Origin: Heterocephalus glaber
Lineage: Eukaryota; Chordata; Mammalia; Rodentia; Bathyergidae
Length of the DNA: 64,000 bases
Assembly: GCF_000247695.1 (NCBI RefSeq)
Contig: NW_004624730.1
Coordinates: forward strand, 25,993,657-26,057,656
Reading direction: 5' to 3'
In this document: positions 13,556 through 26,189 of the stretch, piece by piece
How positions within the stretch are numbered: the stretch's first letter is position 1
Layout of the letters: every line of letters begins with the position of its first letter
Notes under the pieces: generated by a model
Database searches by the model: none
Told to the model about the DNA's origin: nothing
What the model saw: the letters and a program-made list of their open reading frames with translations, nothing else
Translations under genes and position numbers: made by a program

Positions 13556-15489
13556 CAAGCCCCAGGAAATTCCAGATATTTGCTATAAAGGATGGGATCC
13601 CTGAGGGCTGAGAAGAAAGTAAATCAGAAGAAAGTGAGATAGAAGACTGAGCAGCAGACAGGAGGCTGCCTGACACACTGGGGTGCAGACTTTCAGGGTA
13701 AAGTACCCTGCTGTTTCCTGAATTATTGTAATATGCTTTGCACCATGAAATCTTAGAAGAAGAAAGGAGGACCCTATGTCACTGAGGGCCAAAATACATA
13801 GCCTGCATGCTGTCTGGACTTCCCGACAGACAGGGACCTGGGTCCTCTCTGCATGTCACAGGGCAGCAGTCACAACATCCACCCTGTCTGGAGCCATGAC
13901 AGAGCATTCATTCATCAAGCCAACCCATCTGACTTGAGAAATGTTGTACCTGAGGTTTAAAAAAAATAAATTTCTACCATCAGAAAGAGCCAGTATTAGA
14001 AATCCGACTAGCCTGGGTTTTTTTCCATAAAGATTTTGCTTTTTTTTTCATGCAGCTTACAATGAGAGAATTTAGCTTTCATAATATTTATTTCTAACTC
14101 ATTCATACACAAGCTTTAGATAAATAAATCTCTAAGAGTTTAAAGACCTTAAGATTTACCCTTCAAGCAATGTGATAGGAAAATATTTATCTATACACAC
14201 AAGAGATGTAAATTTGATGAATAAATGATGTTAATTCTGAAACTATTAAAAGTGAGTTTGCTATTATGATTGCTTTGCTTCAAGAATCCAAATGATGATG
14301 AGGCATTTATGCCCCCGGGCCATGACATATAAAGCTTCTTTTGAAGAACTAAACAAGATGACTGATAGAGAGTTTGGCTGAACCTCCCAGTGAATTGGGA
14401 TATATCTCATGGAACTTCTTTTCCAAGCCTGATGAAGTTCTGCTATGCCATATGGGCACATACACTTGCTAAATGATAATTTCCCACAAATAAACAAATA
14501 AGCTTCAGTCCTCCAGAATGCAGGCAGATAGAAAGCTGACTGGTGTCTGCCAATAAGGAGAAGCCCTGGGAGGGTTCTGCATAGAGAGGAGAGCATCCTG
14601 TACACAGACTGCTGCGCAGACCTGCTGCGAATCAGCTAGCACTCTGTGACATAAGAACCCCCAGATGTGCATCCCTTTTGACTGGTAGCTTCCTCCTAGC
14701 CATTGCTGCTGCAGAGAAGTTTCCAAGGAGTTCTGACTCCACACAAAGCAAAGTATATCAGCCAGAGAATATACAGGCAATTCGCTAAATAAGCAACTAC
14801 TATTCTCATTCATTCACATACATAGTGGGTAATGGGGATAAAGAACCTCTCCACTGACCACACTTTCTTGAGTCCCCTTATCCACTCTACTTTCTTTGAG
14901 AAATACACCCTATTTCCATTTGTGTGAGCACTTTTAATGAAGAATTTGGATAGAGCTCCCCCTGCCCCACGCTGCCAACACACCCAGTGGAAGATGTGAG
15001 AAGACCTAACTAAATCAGCCCAGCGTGTGCCTATGGCTGCAGGAGGATAGGTATATGACCCAAATGAACCTGATCATAGTAAATTTGCGACTTTCTAGGA
15101 GCTACTGGACAAAATGTTCATTCTTTTTCATGTGGAGTCTAAATGGATGTGAGGAGCTGTTAGAGCCATTTTGTCACTCTAATGGGAGGTACAGGAAGTT
15201 CCAGGATTTCTAACAGCATAAGAATACAACCAAAGTGATTTTTTTAAAAAGTGGTTTAAAAAAAATGGACAAAGAAATGGAGAAGAACCAAGGCTTTATG
15301 ACCTAAGTGGAAAGTGACTTTCTATGCCAGCAACTAAAACTACCCTCTAGACCTCTCTTTTTTTCCAAGCCAGACTTCTTTCTCTTTCTTTCTCAACCCA
15401 GTTGATGATGGGTTTCCTATCAACACTGTCCACTACAATCCAATTTTCTGTGAAATTATTATGGCTATCATTCATCAGATTCTTACTGC
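13556..15489. other. Unassigned intergenic stretch
   Basis: Unique-looking. Open frames on the minus strand near 14264-14813 have no recognisable domain and overlap each other, so they are taken as chance. Short T-rich runs near 14030 are the only low-complexity sequence noted. Confidence 0.4.
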
Positions 15490-15690
15490 AGAATAAGGAT
15501 AGGATTCTCTCTACTTACATGCATTATATTATTTAGTACTCATAACAACCATTCCTGTCAGTTCTGTTATTACACAGTGACACAGAAGAAATTGGTCCTG
15601 TGTAATGTAACGGAGATCTTGGAGTTGAATTAAAATTTTAACCCAGGCATTTTGACTCCAGAATCTGCCCTCTTATTTTCTAAGCTATAT
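15490..15690 (+). mobile_element. MIR SINE
   Basis: Order of blocks: tattatttagtactcataac, acagtgacacagaag, a gap, cggagatcttggagttgaat, aacccaggcattttgactcc and agaatctgccctctta. This is the MIR layout, heavily diverged. Confidence 0.7.
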
Positions 15691-15777
15691 TACTCTTCTT
15701 TGCACCCTTCCTCAAAAAAAATACAAACTATGAATCATGTAAGGCATTTCCAAAATATTGTCTATGCCTATTTGTTT

Positions 15778-15856
15778 AAAATTAATATAATATTAATTTT
15801 ATATAATTATTTTATAATTATAATTATTTAATATTAATATAATATTAATTTTACTT
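15778..15856. repeat. AT-only palindromic repeat with a 21-bp direct duplication
   Basis: The segment contains only A and T from about 15779 to 15853. An exact 21-bp unit occurs at 15781-15801 and again at 15833-15853, and each copy is rich in attaat/attaat palindromes. Confidence 0.85.
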
Positions 15857-16671
15857 AGGACCACATTTTCTGGATTCCAAGCTAGAATTACAATAGTCTT
15901 TGTCCATGAAAATTGGGCCCACTAATGGAAAGCATTAATTGACCTTACACAGCATAACACTTGATTTTATGTTTATTGTAATTTGATTTTGGATGAGTTT
16001 ATATTGGGTCTAGCAAAGAACCAAGCTACAACTGTTAACTGTCACAGTAATTCATTAAATGCTCCTATCCTTTCTGCAGCCAAGAATTTAGATAGCATTC
16101 ACTAAATGGGAGAGAAAAGGAAATTCCTAAATTAATTTTCATGTCAAGTTTTTCCTTCTTACAGCCTAATGGAGTGATAAAAAATATTATAGAGAGATGC
16201 CATTATATTCTGAGAAAGATTTCCTTTTAAAGTATACAGTTTGGATTTGGCAATAGATTTAGGTGAAAAATAAATTCGAAATAATGAAAACAAGTGTAAT
16301 TTATGTCACTTGTGCAAGGAGACCTGAAGGATAATGGTGGTAAGATCAAACCCATGAGGCCAGGGAACAATTCCAGCAGCATCATTGAAAACAATCCCAA
16401 AATAGATGGTATTCAAGACAGAGTGAGGCTTAAAAAAAAAAGTCACAACATTACAAGCAAAACATACTCACTGTTGCACCTTTCACTTCTAGTTGTAGAG
16501 CAGACAGAAAGGAGCAATTGCACAAGAAACTTTTAAAAACAAGCCATTTGGCCACAGGCTGAGGGAATGACCATGACATGATAAAATCAAAGCCCAAGAT
16601 GAATCAGAAAATAGTGATGCAGACTATCACGAGGGAAAGTTAGGCAAAGAAACAGATCTGTGATTCCTGGC

Positions 16672-16845
16672 AGAAAGTGTGCCCCTCAGGGGATACTTGG
16701 CAATCTCTGGACATACGCTCGTTGTCACAACTTGAGTGAGAATGTTACTGGCATCTAATGTATAGATCTTAAGGGGTGCTGCAACCCGCATGAGGAACTG
16801 TGTTGTCCAAAATGTCAATAGTGCCAAGGCTGAGAATCCCTGAGG
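16672..16845 (+). mobile_element. MER20-like hAT-Charlie element
   Basis: Blocks tgcccctcaggggatacttg, gcaatctctggacata, gttgtcacaactt, ttactggcatctaatg and aaaatgtcaatagtgccaag lie in consensus order. A second copy is at 54568. Confidence 0.8.
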
Positions 16846-17525
16846 GAGAGAAAGAAAGGAAAAATACCACTTGAACCATATGAATTGTCTGCAGGGCATT
16901 GTGTTAAGTAACAAAGTGCTGATCTCCTGATTTTTATAACCCATAAAGTGCTTCTTCCCCCTCTGTTTTTTCTGTGCTAGTCACTGCAAATTGCATTGCA
17001 CATGAACTTCATCCAAATAACCTACTTTATGGGAAAACACAGTTGTTTTTAAAAAATGTAATTTCTTGGACTAAGTAGGCAAATATATTAATTTTACCCT
17101 AAAAGTGGTACATTTTAGTCACTCGTGAATGTTAGGAACAAAGGCAGCAGGTAGCATGATATAAATAAATGGTTAAACCCTCACTTCCATAGGAGACAAA
17201 AGAGAAGGTGTGGCTCCCACTGAGCAGCTAATACTCAGAGAAGACACAAGGTGCAGAAATAAAAGGCAAGCATGTGGTGCTGCTAGCAGCTGCATCAGGA
17301 TTCTCCACAGTATCTTAGCATTTGATGTGATTCTGATGAAAATCTTTATTGAACAAAACCAAAGGTTTATTTTAGTCTTATTCTCCAATATTTCCATAGA
17401 AGATTTAAATGGCTTTCAATGAAGAACACATTAAAACAAAGTAGTACAAAACAAGTCAGAAAAATCACAGAAAGGCCAAAACAAAACCACTGACTGCAGG
17501 CAAAAAAAATAAAAAATAAAAAAAT

Positions 17526-17543
17526 ATATGTGTGTGTGTGTGT

Positions 17544-17575
<32 letters not shown>

Positions 17576-17576
17576 A
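17526..17576. repeat. (TG)n microsatellite
   Basis: About 24 TG units broken by one TATG, preceded by an A-rich run with ata repeats. Likely length-polymorphic. Confidence 0.95.
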
Positions 17577-19025
17577 TAAACTCTTGGTTTCTGAGCCTCT
17601 TGTAGCTGGGATGAAATGACAGCATCATAACATCTCCAAATCTTATCAAAGGAAAAGCAGATTAGGTCCCCAAATGGAGGGATCTGCTTGATGCAGAATC
17701 CCTAAGGAAATTTCTCACATGGGATCATGGATGGAGACAGTATCACATAATGGACTATTTTTAAGCAAAGGTTTTTTTTTTAACTTAACCCTGACTCAGA
17801 TGTGATTCTTTTGCAATGTTCTTCATGGAATCCAAGAACATTGCACCAATTCCAGGAAGGTTGAAGAAGGAAGAGCGTGCAGAACTGCGGAAGGAGAGCC
17901 ATCCAATACTGCATTTGACAGGACTTACGATGCCACTGTGATGACAGCAGGAGCTTCTGAGTCCCCTGAAACCTTAGAAGAAATTGATTCACACTCATGG
18001 AGAGGTTCAAGGTCTCCAGAAATCTCTAGAAGACTGGAGAGTTCCTGTAGTGCTAGCCATCTGCCTCCAACAGTTCAGGTTACAGACCATCTCACTATTC
18101 CAAACAGGCTGTATGATGCCCCTGTTCCACAGGATAGAGGTGTGAACCAGCTCCAATTATCTGCACCTACAGGCATATTCACACTGCACAACATGGAAAC
18201 AGCACATTGCCAGGCTTCATCCGTAGAGAATACCCTCAATTCCAAAAGTCACACATCACTCCTTTCCTTCTCCCTTCCCTTTCGTCTTGCATCACCAACT
18301 CCTTTGGGAACTCCAACTCAGTACCTAGTTTCTCCCACAAAGCAGCTTAGCCATTCATGTCATTATCTTCTCTTGCTGAACAGCAATCATGCTTCCTTCC
18401 TTCCAACAGCGATTCACCTTTTCCTCCACGTAGACTGTTAGAATGTTTTTGGAAGAAATTCTGAGGGAAAATCCCAACCCACACTGCTAAAGTATATAAT
18501 TGTTCGTGTCATCACTGACAGTACAGTGGTTCTCAAGTAGTACTGCCCAGTCCTACTGGGGGGAAGCAGAAAAATTCTTCATGGAATAGAGCTTCTTCAT
18601 AATTGATTTATTCAGAATTCACGCTCATCAGTCCTCATGCTTTCTTGCCCATCCATTTCCTTCCATTCCTTCTTGCCAGGGACACTCCAATGCTTTGGGT
18701 ATGGCAGAGTCCTGTCCTCTGTGTGATTGTCCTCTCATAAAGGTGCACTCTTGGAGTTCACTTAACAAATGCTTAAATAGAACCACCTTCTCAACTGTCC
18801 CCACTTATATTTATTTAAAACATCATTGGGCTTAGTGTTTATGAAGTTCTTACATTCCACAGCTGTTTGCAGAATTTAAAGCAATATAATTTTTATTTCA
18901 AAATACAAATCATTGTGAACCTATACATACAAGCACACCTTATTATTTAGAAATAATAATTTTATCTATTTACCTGCAGGCAAGCAAAAAAAATTATCAA
19001 TGTTACTGATATGATCTCATATTTT
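17577..19025. other. Unassigned stretch with a 167-codon open frame
   Basis: Contains a plus-strand frame from 17938 to 18441, rich in Ser, Thr, Pro and Leu. I recognise no domain, and its composition is that of translated pyrimidine-rich DNA. A hAT-like motif (acagtggttctcaa, near 18521) may mark an old MER fragment. No splice context or homologue is evident. Confidence 0.35.
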
Positions 19026-19041
19026 AAAAGATACTGCTAGA

Positions 19042-19121
19042 GGGCTGGGGATTTAGCTCAGTGGTTCTGCCACCTGTCTTGCAAGCACAAGGACCAGAGT
19101 TCGATCCCTAGTACCAAAAAA
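19042..19121 (+). mobile_element. ID-type SINE
   Basis: Full-length body beginning gggctggggatttagctcag and ending gtacc plus A tail. A perfect 16-bp duplication, aaaagatactgctaga, flanks it (19026-19041, 19122-19137). Confidence 0.95.
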
Positions 19122-19176
19122 AAAAGATACTGCTAGAAAGTGACTAATTTTACAAAAGGTAAAGATTAGTCTTTGA

Positions 19177-19255
19177 GGGCCTGGGATTTAGCTCAGTGGT
19201 TTCGCTGCCTGCTGCACAAGCACAAGGACCCGAGTTCAATCCCCGGTACTAGAAA

Positions 19256-19300
<45 letters not shown>
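19177..19300 (+). mobile_element. ID-type SINE with (AAAT)n tail
   Basis: Body gggcctgggatttagctcag to cccggtact, then a tail that has become (AAAT)n. Duplication aaagattagtctttga at 19161-19176 and 19301-19316. It lies 55 bp from the preceding SINE. Confidence 0.95.
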
Positions 19301-19302
<2 letters not shown>

Positions 19303-19303
19303 A
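19253..19303. repeat. (AAAT)n microsatellite born from a SINE tail
   Basis: About 12 uninterrupted AAAT units replacing the usual poly(A) of the ID element. A direct example of a SINE tail seeding a microsatellite. Confidence 0.9.
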
Positions 19304-19539
19304 GATTAGTCTTTGATCTCTTGAATCATATGCTCTTTTCATAACCTTCTGATAGTAAGGACCTTAACTGGACCTAATTGGGAGCAATTATATTAAGGAA
19401 ACAACTCCTTTCTTTTATTCCTTATTTTTTTTACTCAAGTATTTCAATATAAGAAAGAAAAAAACAAAAACTTTCATAAGAAGTGTTTTTATGATGTCAT
19501 TTGCATTATGTCACTCTAAGAGTTCACAATCCAATTTTT

Positions 19540-19617
19540 TTTTGTACCGGGGATTGAACTCAGGACCTTGTGCTTGTGAGGCAGGTACAGTGCCACTGAG
19601 CTAAATCCCTCACCCTA
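19540..19617 (-). mobile_element. ID-type SINE
   Basis: Antisense copy: T run, gtaccggggattgaact, then ctgagctaaatccct. A perfect 15-bp duplication, cacaatccaattttt, lies at 19525-19539 and 19618-19632. Confidence 0.93.
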
Positions 19618-19632
19618 CACAATCCAATTTTT

Positions 19633-21362
19633 ACAGAAAAGGACCCAATATCATTTCCTATATTTTCCTTCTTCACATTCAATGTCAAAAATAGCTAAGA
19701 CTTCAAACTTGAGATCATTTTCAATGATTTTACCAAAAATTATTATTATATATGACATAAGCAACTTTAGGAAAACATCTGAAATTTTTTCAACCTGAGC
19801 CTAGTGCTAGGATTCGGTGATTATATTGAGAAGGATTCCAGGACATTGCTACCAGCAGATTCAGAAGTAAGTGTAAGATATGCTTCTTATACACATTTGG
19901 GGTTCATTCCTAATTTACCTGGACCATAACACCAATTTCACAAAATTATATAAATAATTACCATAACTAGGAGACCCCTACTCATTAGATCCAGGTGATT
20001 CTTCCTCCCCTCAACCTAAAATCCATAGATGTCTGGGCCTGCCCAATTCTTTGCAAATTCTGAGAGGACCTGTAGGCTTCACAGATTGGGATCCTTGGAC
20101 ATAGAATGTGAGGCGAGATAGCCACAGAAGTTGAGGAGTGCTTCCAAGATCAGCATTTTTGAGGGAAGAAGGAAAGCAGAGTTGGAAGATATAGTCTGAT
20201 ACAGTCTCAATAAAAATGAAGGTCTCAGACAAATTGCATGGGTTCTTCTGGAGTTAGAATGACTTTGCACAGTTACCCCAAAGTGGGGTAAAGGAATCAG
20301 TCTTTAAGCCCCCATATTGACAAGTCTTTGGAAGTAGTCTGCCCTCAGAAAGGGGATGTCATGTAGATGGCCCTCTCCAGCAGAGGACAAATGAACAGAG
20401 AAAGAAGCTGTTGAATGCTATTTACCAATACCTCTCCCTAGGCTGTAGGGGCGGGATATGGGGAGAGCCCCATGGTGTCCTACCACAGACTGAAGGGATA
20501 CTTAGCTCCTCCTTTTCTCCATTTCCTCTCCCCATTCCCACTCCCCTTCTCTTCCAGGGGTTCCTCCTTTAACACAAACTGCACCCATCCTATACCACCT
20601 TGCTTCAGGTCAAAACACAGTGGGACATTTTTAACCATCCGTAAGAAATCCATTCACACCAAGCAACCCTTGCCTGCCACTCAATCTGTTCAAGAGGAGA
20701 GGAGGTTGCCGCCCCCTTGCAGGGCGGGGGGCCTCTCTCACACTGTGTTCATGCCCTCCTCCCAATCTTTTCCTCACCTCCACAGCCCAAAGAAGCCCCC
20801 AATTCCCTCTTCAGCAGAGTGCTTCATCTTTCTCAAGAGTCTTCTCTTAACAACGGGGGGAAATGACAGAAAGTATCTGAAGCTAAAGAGGGTGGAATAA
20901 TTTCCCTGTTTCCTATAGATTCAAAAAACAAACAAACAAAACCAAGAAGATGGAGGACAAGGAGGGAGAAAATGGGAAGAGGAGGAGGTTTCAAATGATC
21001 ATAATCCAACTATTTTGAATCTCAAAAATCCTTTTTTTTTTCTTTTCTTCAAAACTGTAAAGTTGTGAAAACATACACACAATCTGTGTAATTTAATTAA
21101 CAATTTAGAAATTATTCTGACCTAAGTAGAAACTCAAATTATTCACTTCAACTTTCTATTTACAGACCTGGACAAAAGGAAGCTCCACGTATCTGTGTTC
21201 TATATCTAATCCCACTGGCATTCTGTCCTCCCTTCTCTTCAAAACATTGCACGCCTCTGGATTCCTGCCAAACTTCTTTGCATGTCATCCCTCCCACTTA
21301 CTTGATGAGAGTACACACACTACCGTCACTTTTGTCCAAGAACCAGATCCCCAGAGGCCCGT
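19633..21362. other. Unassigned intergenic stretch
   Basis: A pyrimidine-rich strand gives a 142-codon open frame (20472-20900) with no domain that I recognise. A short (AAAC)n-like run is at 20925-20942. No repeat family was identified with confidence. Confidence 0.35.
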
Positions 21363-21754
21363 TGTTGTGGTTTGTGTCTAAATGTTCCCCCCAAAAGCCC
21401 ATGTGGATGAGATGGGGCTTTCTTCTTCAGATGTGGTTGAATCTGGAATGTGTGATGCTGGGTTTAAGGGCGTGTGATTACTAAACCAGTACATGTGAGT
21501 GACTGGTTTGACACCACCCTAATCCCAATAGTCTTATGGGATAAAATAGGCAGAAAGACACTGTTAATGTCTTTCATTGCTTTTGATACCTTCTGGCTGC
21601 CATGAACTGTTTCTCCTCTGTAATGCCTCTCTGTCATGTGCCAGCTGATTATGAACTGAAACCTCTATGAACTGTGAGCTAAATAAATCCTTTCCCCTTT
21701 AACATTGGGTGTCAGGCATTTTGTCTCAGCAACGAGAGAAAAGTAGCTAACACA
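21363..21754 (+). mobile_element. MaLR-type (ERVL-MaLR) solo LTR
   Basis: Begins tgttgtggtttgtgtctaaa and ends tagctaacaca, with the typical MaLR downstream block (tgaactgtgagctaaataaa, the poly(A) signal, then ggcattttgtctcagcaacg). No internal sequence is attached on either side, so it is read as a solo LTR of an ancient element. Confidence 0.75.
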
Positions 21755-24600
21755 CTCATATTTCTAACTCCTGGGTGTATGAAGTTGTCTGGAGGGACGC
21801 AAGACATCTCATGCTCAACTCATCCAAAACCAGTCTTGAAAAACAAGGAGGAAGAAAAAGTATAAAGCCCAAACCCTCTAGCAAAAAACAGTCTACTGAG
21901 GACACTGCTGCTGTCATCAGTAACCTCAACTTGGGTCCTGTAGTTCCCTCACCCTGGCACTGTACCTGAAGTTCTTTCCCAATGTCAGTCCCTAGTTCCA
22001 CTGACACCACTGAAACTAGAGACCAGGGGTGGGGTGATTGATAGGTCCAGAAAAATGTCCCTAAAACATGGTGGCATATTTGCAACATCACTTCCACATT
22101 CAATTGCTAGACAGCCAGAAAGTAACAAGTAAGCTCTGCAGAAAGCATTGGAAAAGACAAGAAAAAATGGTAATGGGTAGAGGCTATTCTAGACAAAACT
22201 GGGAAATAACTACAGTTGCCATTGGGATGTGTACAGCTTCTGCACTAGGTGCTGGGCTCCCAGCTGGCCTTCCTGATGCCCTTGTACCACGTGCCTGCCC
22301 TTTCTTCAGCAACTGAAATGACAATTCTTGGTTAATCTCTTACACTCCATATAACTTCCTTCCAGAAATCTTTCTCTCCCTGCCTTCATTAAGTCAGAGT
22401 TCAGTTCAGTCAGAAATCCTATAATATGGTTTTACATGTTACAAGTTTTAGGAAAGGAGATGGTATTGGATACAGTCTTCTCTGACCTCCCTATTTTACA
22501 GTTGAAGACAGCCAGCCCCGAAAGGTGAAGCAAACCCTCACGGAAGGCGTTCTGCTTCAACACAGCACAACACCTAACAAGGAATGGAGGTGGGGTTCCG
22601 ACTCTTAAATATCAGACAAGGTAACTGTGGGAGGTAACTTTGGAGCAGATATTCCAAGACAAAGTAACACCTGGTCAGCCCTGGGACAAGGACAAAGCGA
22701 TTAGAAGAAATTAAGGATGACGCTGTCTCCCAAAGAGATCTAGGATGGTGAAGAAGGGAAAGGAAGGTTTGCAGGTGATTAGGAACAGAAGCCTGGAGTC
22801 TCTTTGTTCTTGTAGTTCCCAGTGATAACTTCCACTGCTCCCAGGGATCACACCTACCACCTGGCAAGACACTGAGGGCCTGATTCCTCCCTGTGGCAGG
22901 AAGATGCTGAACTGGGTGTTTTTGGAGGCTACAGATCCTAGTGCCATGGGTATGGGGTGGGGCCTGAAACTGTGTATCTTACAGGCTCCCAAGGGATGCT
23001 CTTGACCCTGCTCCAAGGACCACATTTTGTGTAGAGAGATCCAGTATGTCGGGTTGGATTTTAGTCAGAGTTTGAACTTAAATCTCCTACTTCTAAGCAC
23101 ATAAAATGAACATCTCCAACTTCTCACATGCTCTTACCTAAGAAGCATTTTTTTACACAGGAGAGTTGTATTAAGATAAAACTCTGGGAGCTTCTGTTCA
23201 AACCATGATTTCTTTTTGTTATTTTGGGCATGGTAACTATTTTTGAAATACCATTTAAGCTGCTCAAGAACAATAACAGAAATTCAAAGCACCAAGAGCA
23301 TTCAAACCAGAAAGTCCATCCAGATCACAAAATAAGGTCCAGTAGCTGTTCCAATACTGGTTGTAGGATTTCTCTACTGCATTCTGAGTCAATGAGCAGC
23401 CCTGGAGTATCTGTGCCTCTGTCCTTGCCATTTAAATTGATACTGCTTTAAGGAAAATGTTGAGGCTAAGACTTGTGTAGCTGTGAAGACTCGGTCAATG
23501 TACCAATGCACTACTACCTCAGGCAGACTATACTGGAAGAAGGAGGGAGAGAGCCACTATATCTTTTACCTTCTCACAAATGCATATGGATACACAGCAA
23601 GCAAGCAGCAATACCACACTTCCCTGGTCATTGATTATCCTGCAGTGTACTTCTTAATTAAAACCAGCATCACAAATATGATTGCTTAAGTGCCTCAAAC
23701 CTGGCCTGCTTAATGGCCAATCAGAGAACTACATGATCATTAAATCCATTTGGAGCATTTTTTTTCCCTGAGGTGAATACAGTTAAGTTCTAAATATACT
23801 TATTGTTTTCCATCAAATTTATTTTTTAAAATACTGCTTCCTTTCTTAGAATTGAAATTTTTATTTCACTTTTGCCGTAAGAATTTAACCCTATAATTTA
23901 TGATTTCTTAAGCTAGAATTTATAAGGATGCTGAGTGAGGGTTAAGGAATAATTTGGGTGAATGATACATACAGTGTTGCCTAGTAACACAGGCTGATCT
24001 GTACAAAGCCATAAATTGCAAGATTTCATAGCAGCACAGAAAACTTTTACCGGCACTTAAGCATATTTTTCCCTGATTGAAGCAGAATTCATGCAACAAT
24101 TACAGCCACATGACAAGAGCTGGTAATGATTAGCCTTCAAGAGCTGCTGTTATTTCTGACAGTTCCAAAGCTGTTTTTGTTTGTTTCAGGAAAGGAAGTA
24201 CCAAATCTTTTATGGACCAGCCTTCCTGAAAATGCAGAATTAAGCCCTGTAATTAGCCAGTGCCAACATTTTAACTAGAGCTTCCAATGAAAAATAGAAG
24301 AGTTATGTAATAATTTACAATTCTAATTAATATGTGTCAGCCAGAACCACCTGTAAGAGTATCATACACATGTTAGAGGCAGCCCTCCTATTATATAACA
24401 TAAAGACAGAAACACACAATCCAGAAATAGCACAAATGTGCCTACAACCTCAACAAGAAGAAAACTTCAAGAAGATGAAAACTGAAAGCCAGGAAAGTTA
24501 TTTTTACTTATTGTAACAAATATTTCAAGGAACATTCACTTTTTAAATAAAAACTTTTTTATGGTAACAGATATCTTCAGGAATTAAATTTTTTAATTAA
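21755..24600. other. Unassigned intergenic stretch
   Basis: No recognisable gene or repeat. Overlapping short frames on both strands at 21.7-23.0 kb show no conserved motif. Confidence 0.35.
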
Positions 24601-25410
24601 ATTTATTTTTAATTCATACATAAAAACATAAATATTATTTATATTAATGGGATAGTAATTAATGTCTAGATATATGTATAAGAGGTTACCAAAATAATTG
24701 AAGAACGTTTAAATTAAGAGTTATTATAATAAATGACATTGCCATTAATCCACTTCACATTGAACACACTTATCGCATTGTTCTTGCCATTTTCTGAAGC
24801 AGTTCTGGAAGTCTTCTTTCATGACTGTCTTTATGAGGTGTGATGAAAAAGACAGTGAATGCTATTGCTGAGTGCCATCCAAAAGAAAGGCAGGCTCCTG
24901 AAAACATTAGTATGTCTTCATCTCCTTATTCACCAGATCTGACACCACACAATTTCTAGCTCTTCCCCAAAGTCAAAATGACCATTAAAGGTAAATGTGA
25001 TGTCTTCTATTCAGGACATCAAGGCAGCCACTAAGCACAACTCAAGAAAGACACTCACAAAAGACTTTCATAAATGTTTCAAAAAGTGGGGAGAATGATG
25101 AAATAAGTGTATCTGAATCAGAGGAGAGCATATTTTGAAGGGAGTTAATGTCCATGTGTCTTTTACTGTAATAAATATTTTAATTTAAACATTTACTATA
25201 TTTTTTCATCACACCTTGTGTACATTTTGTAATGTTTAAATAAGATCGCACTTACGTATCTCTTCAAATATTTACCATTTCTTCATGGTAAAAACATCCT
25301 TCTAAGGTTTTTTTAAATGCACATTATTTTTATCTATAGTCACCCTAACTCCCCATTAGCACAGTTGTTCCTATCTGACTGTAATACAGTTCCCACTGAC
25401 TAACTTGGAA
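24600..25410 (+). mobile_element. Old L1 3' UTR, split by a mariner-type element
   Basis: The right part (25217-25410) reads tgtgtacattttgtaatgtt, tatagtcaccctaactcccc and ctatctgactgtaatacag, as in L1MA-like 3' UTRs. The left part ends tagatatatgtata at 24680, the sequence expected just before it. The two halves were contiguous before the DNA transposon arrived. Confidence 0.6.
24681..25216. mobile_element. Fold-back Tc1/mariner-type DNA transposon fossil
   Basis: The plus strand encodes a decayed transposase C-terminal region: YSPDLTPHNF at 24927-24956, matching the mariner YSPDLAP-type catalytic block, then a degraded DFHKCFKKWGE near 25065. The minus strand of 24681-24840 carries the same region again (DFQNCFRKWQEQCDKC). 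The two arms form an inverted repeat ending in taatttaaac plus a similar terminus. A 15-bp exact inverted pair, aggtgtgatgaaaaa (24836) and its complement (25202-25216), is nested inside. TA precedes the left end. It is broken by stops and non-functional. Confidence 0.7.
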
Positions 25411-25572
25411 AAAGTTACTAAGACATCCTCTAAAGATAGTTATTAAAGTAAATATTACAAAATATAATTGAGAAGAGAAGTTATTGAATTTAAGATAGGT
25501 TGTTGAGTAATATCCTATACTCAGCCCAAAGAAATTATGGTTTGTGGAAATAAAAATTTATTACACTGTAAT

Positions 25573-25595
25573 ACACACACACACACACACACACA
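25573..25595. repeat. (CA)n microsatellite
   Basis: Eleven CA units, uninterrupted. Confidence 0.9.
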
Positions 25596-26189
25596 GCTAA
25601 AATGAATGAGTGTTTCAGTGACAGGAGACTGAGTAATTTCTTTTTCTCTAACAAATACATTTCTATGAATAGATTCACCAGTATGTTTGAAGGGATTCAT
25701 ACTATGGTTCAAGAAAATTGAGAAATGAATGCTTTGATCCTTTCATAAAGTTTTCATTCTTCTAGGTGTAGCTTGAATAAAAAATGCTTATAAAAATTTA
25801 ATAGGTAATACCAAAGAATGCATTGTAGCACACATAGGAAGATATATATTCAGGCTTAGCCTTTCAATCAGTTTTGTGGTTGAGCTTCCTGGTGAACATT
25901 TCAATAAATCCAAATTTACTTTCACTTGAGCCTTATAATATCAACCTTCTCATTTGGTCTCTCAGAATCTGCAACTCTAACACAGTTACAGCAAGATACT
26001 TGCAAAGATCCAGATACTACTAAAGGAAATGGAATAAGCAGGCACTGAAATCAGAGATAGATATCTAAAAATAATGAAAACCCATAAAGGAATCTATCTA
26101 ATCCAAAGATCCAAGGCCTAGGACAGAGCATTAACACACCACACCACCAAGTCTTGGAATGCATGGAAATGGAAATGGCCCACAATTTA

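Noticed and set aside
17938..18441. 167-codon open frame
   Set aside because: Low-complexity Ser/Thr/Pro/Leu composition from pyrimidine-rich DNA, with no recognisable family. Kept only as a note within the unassigned stretch.
19042..19121. Functional tRNA gene
   Set aside because: A and B boxes are present, but the A tail, target-site duplications and many sister copies show a SINE.
20472..20900. 142-codon open frame
   Set aside because: The same pyrimidine-rich bias, with no motif or exon signals supporting it.
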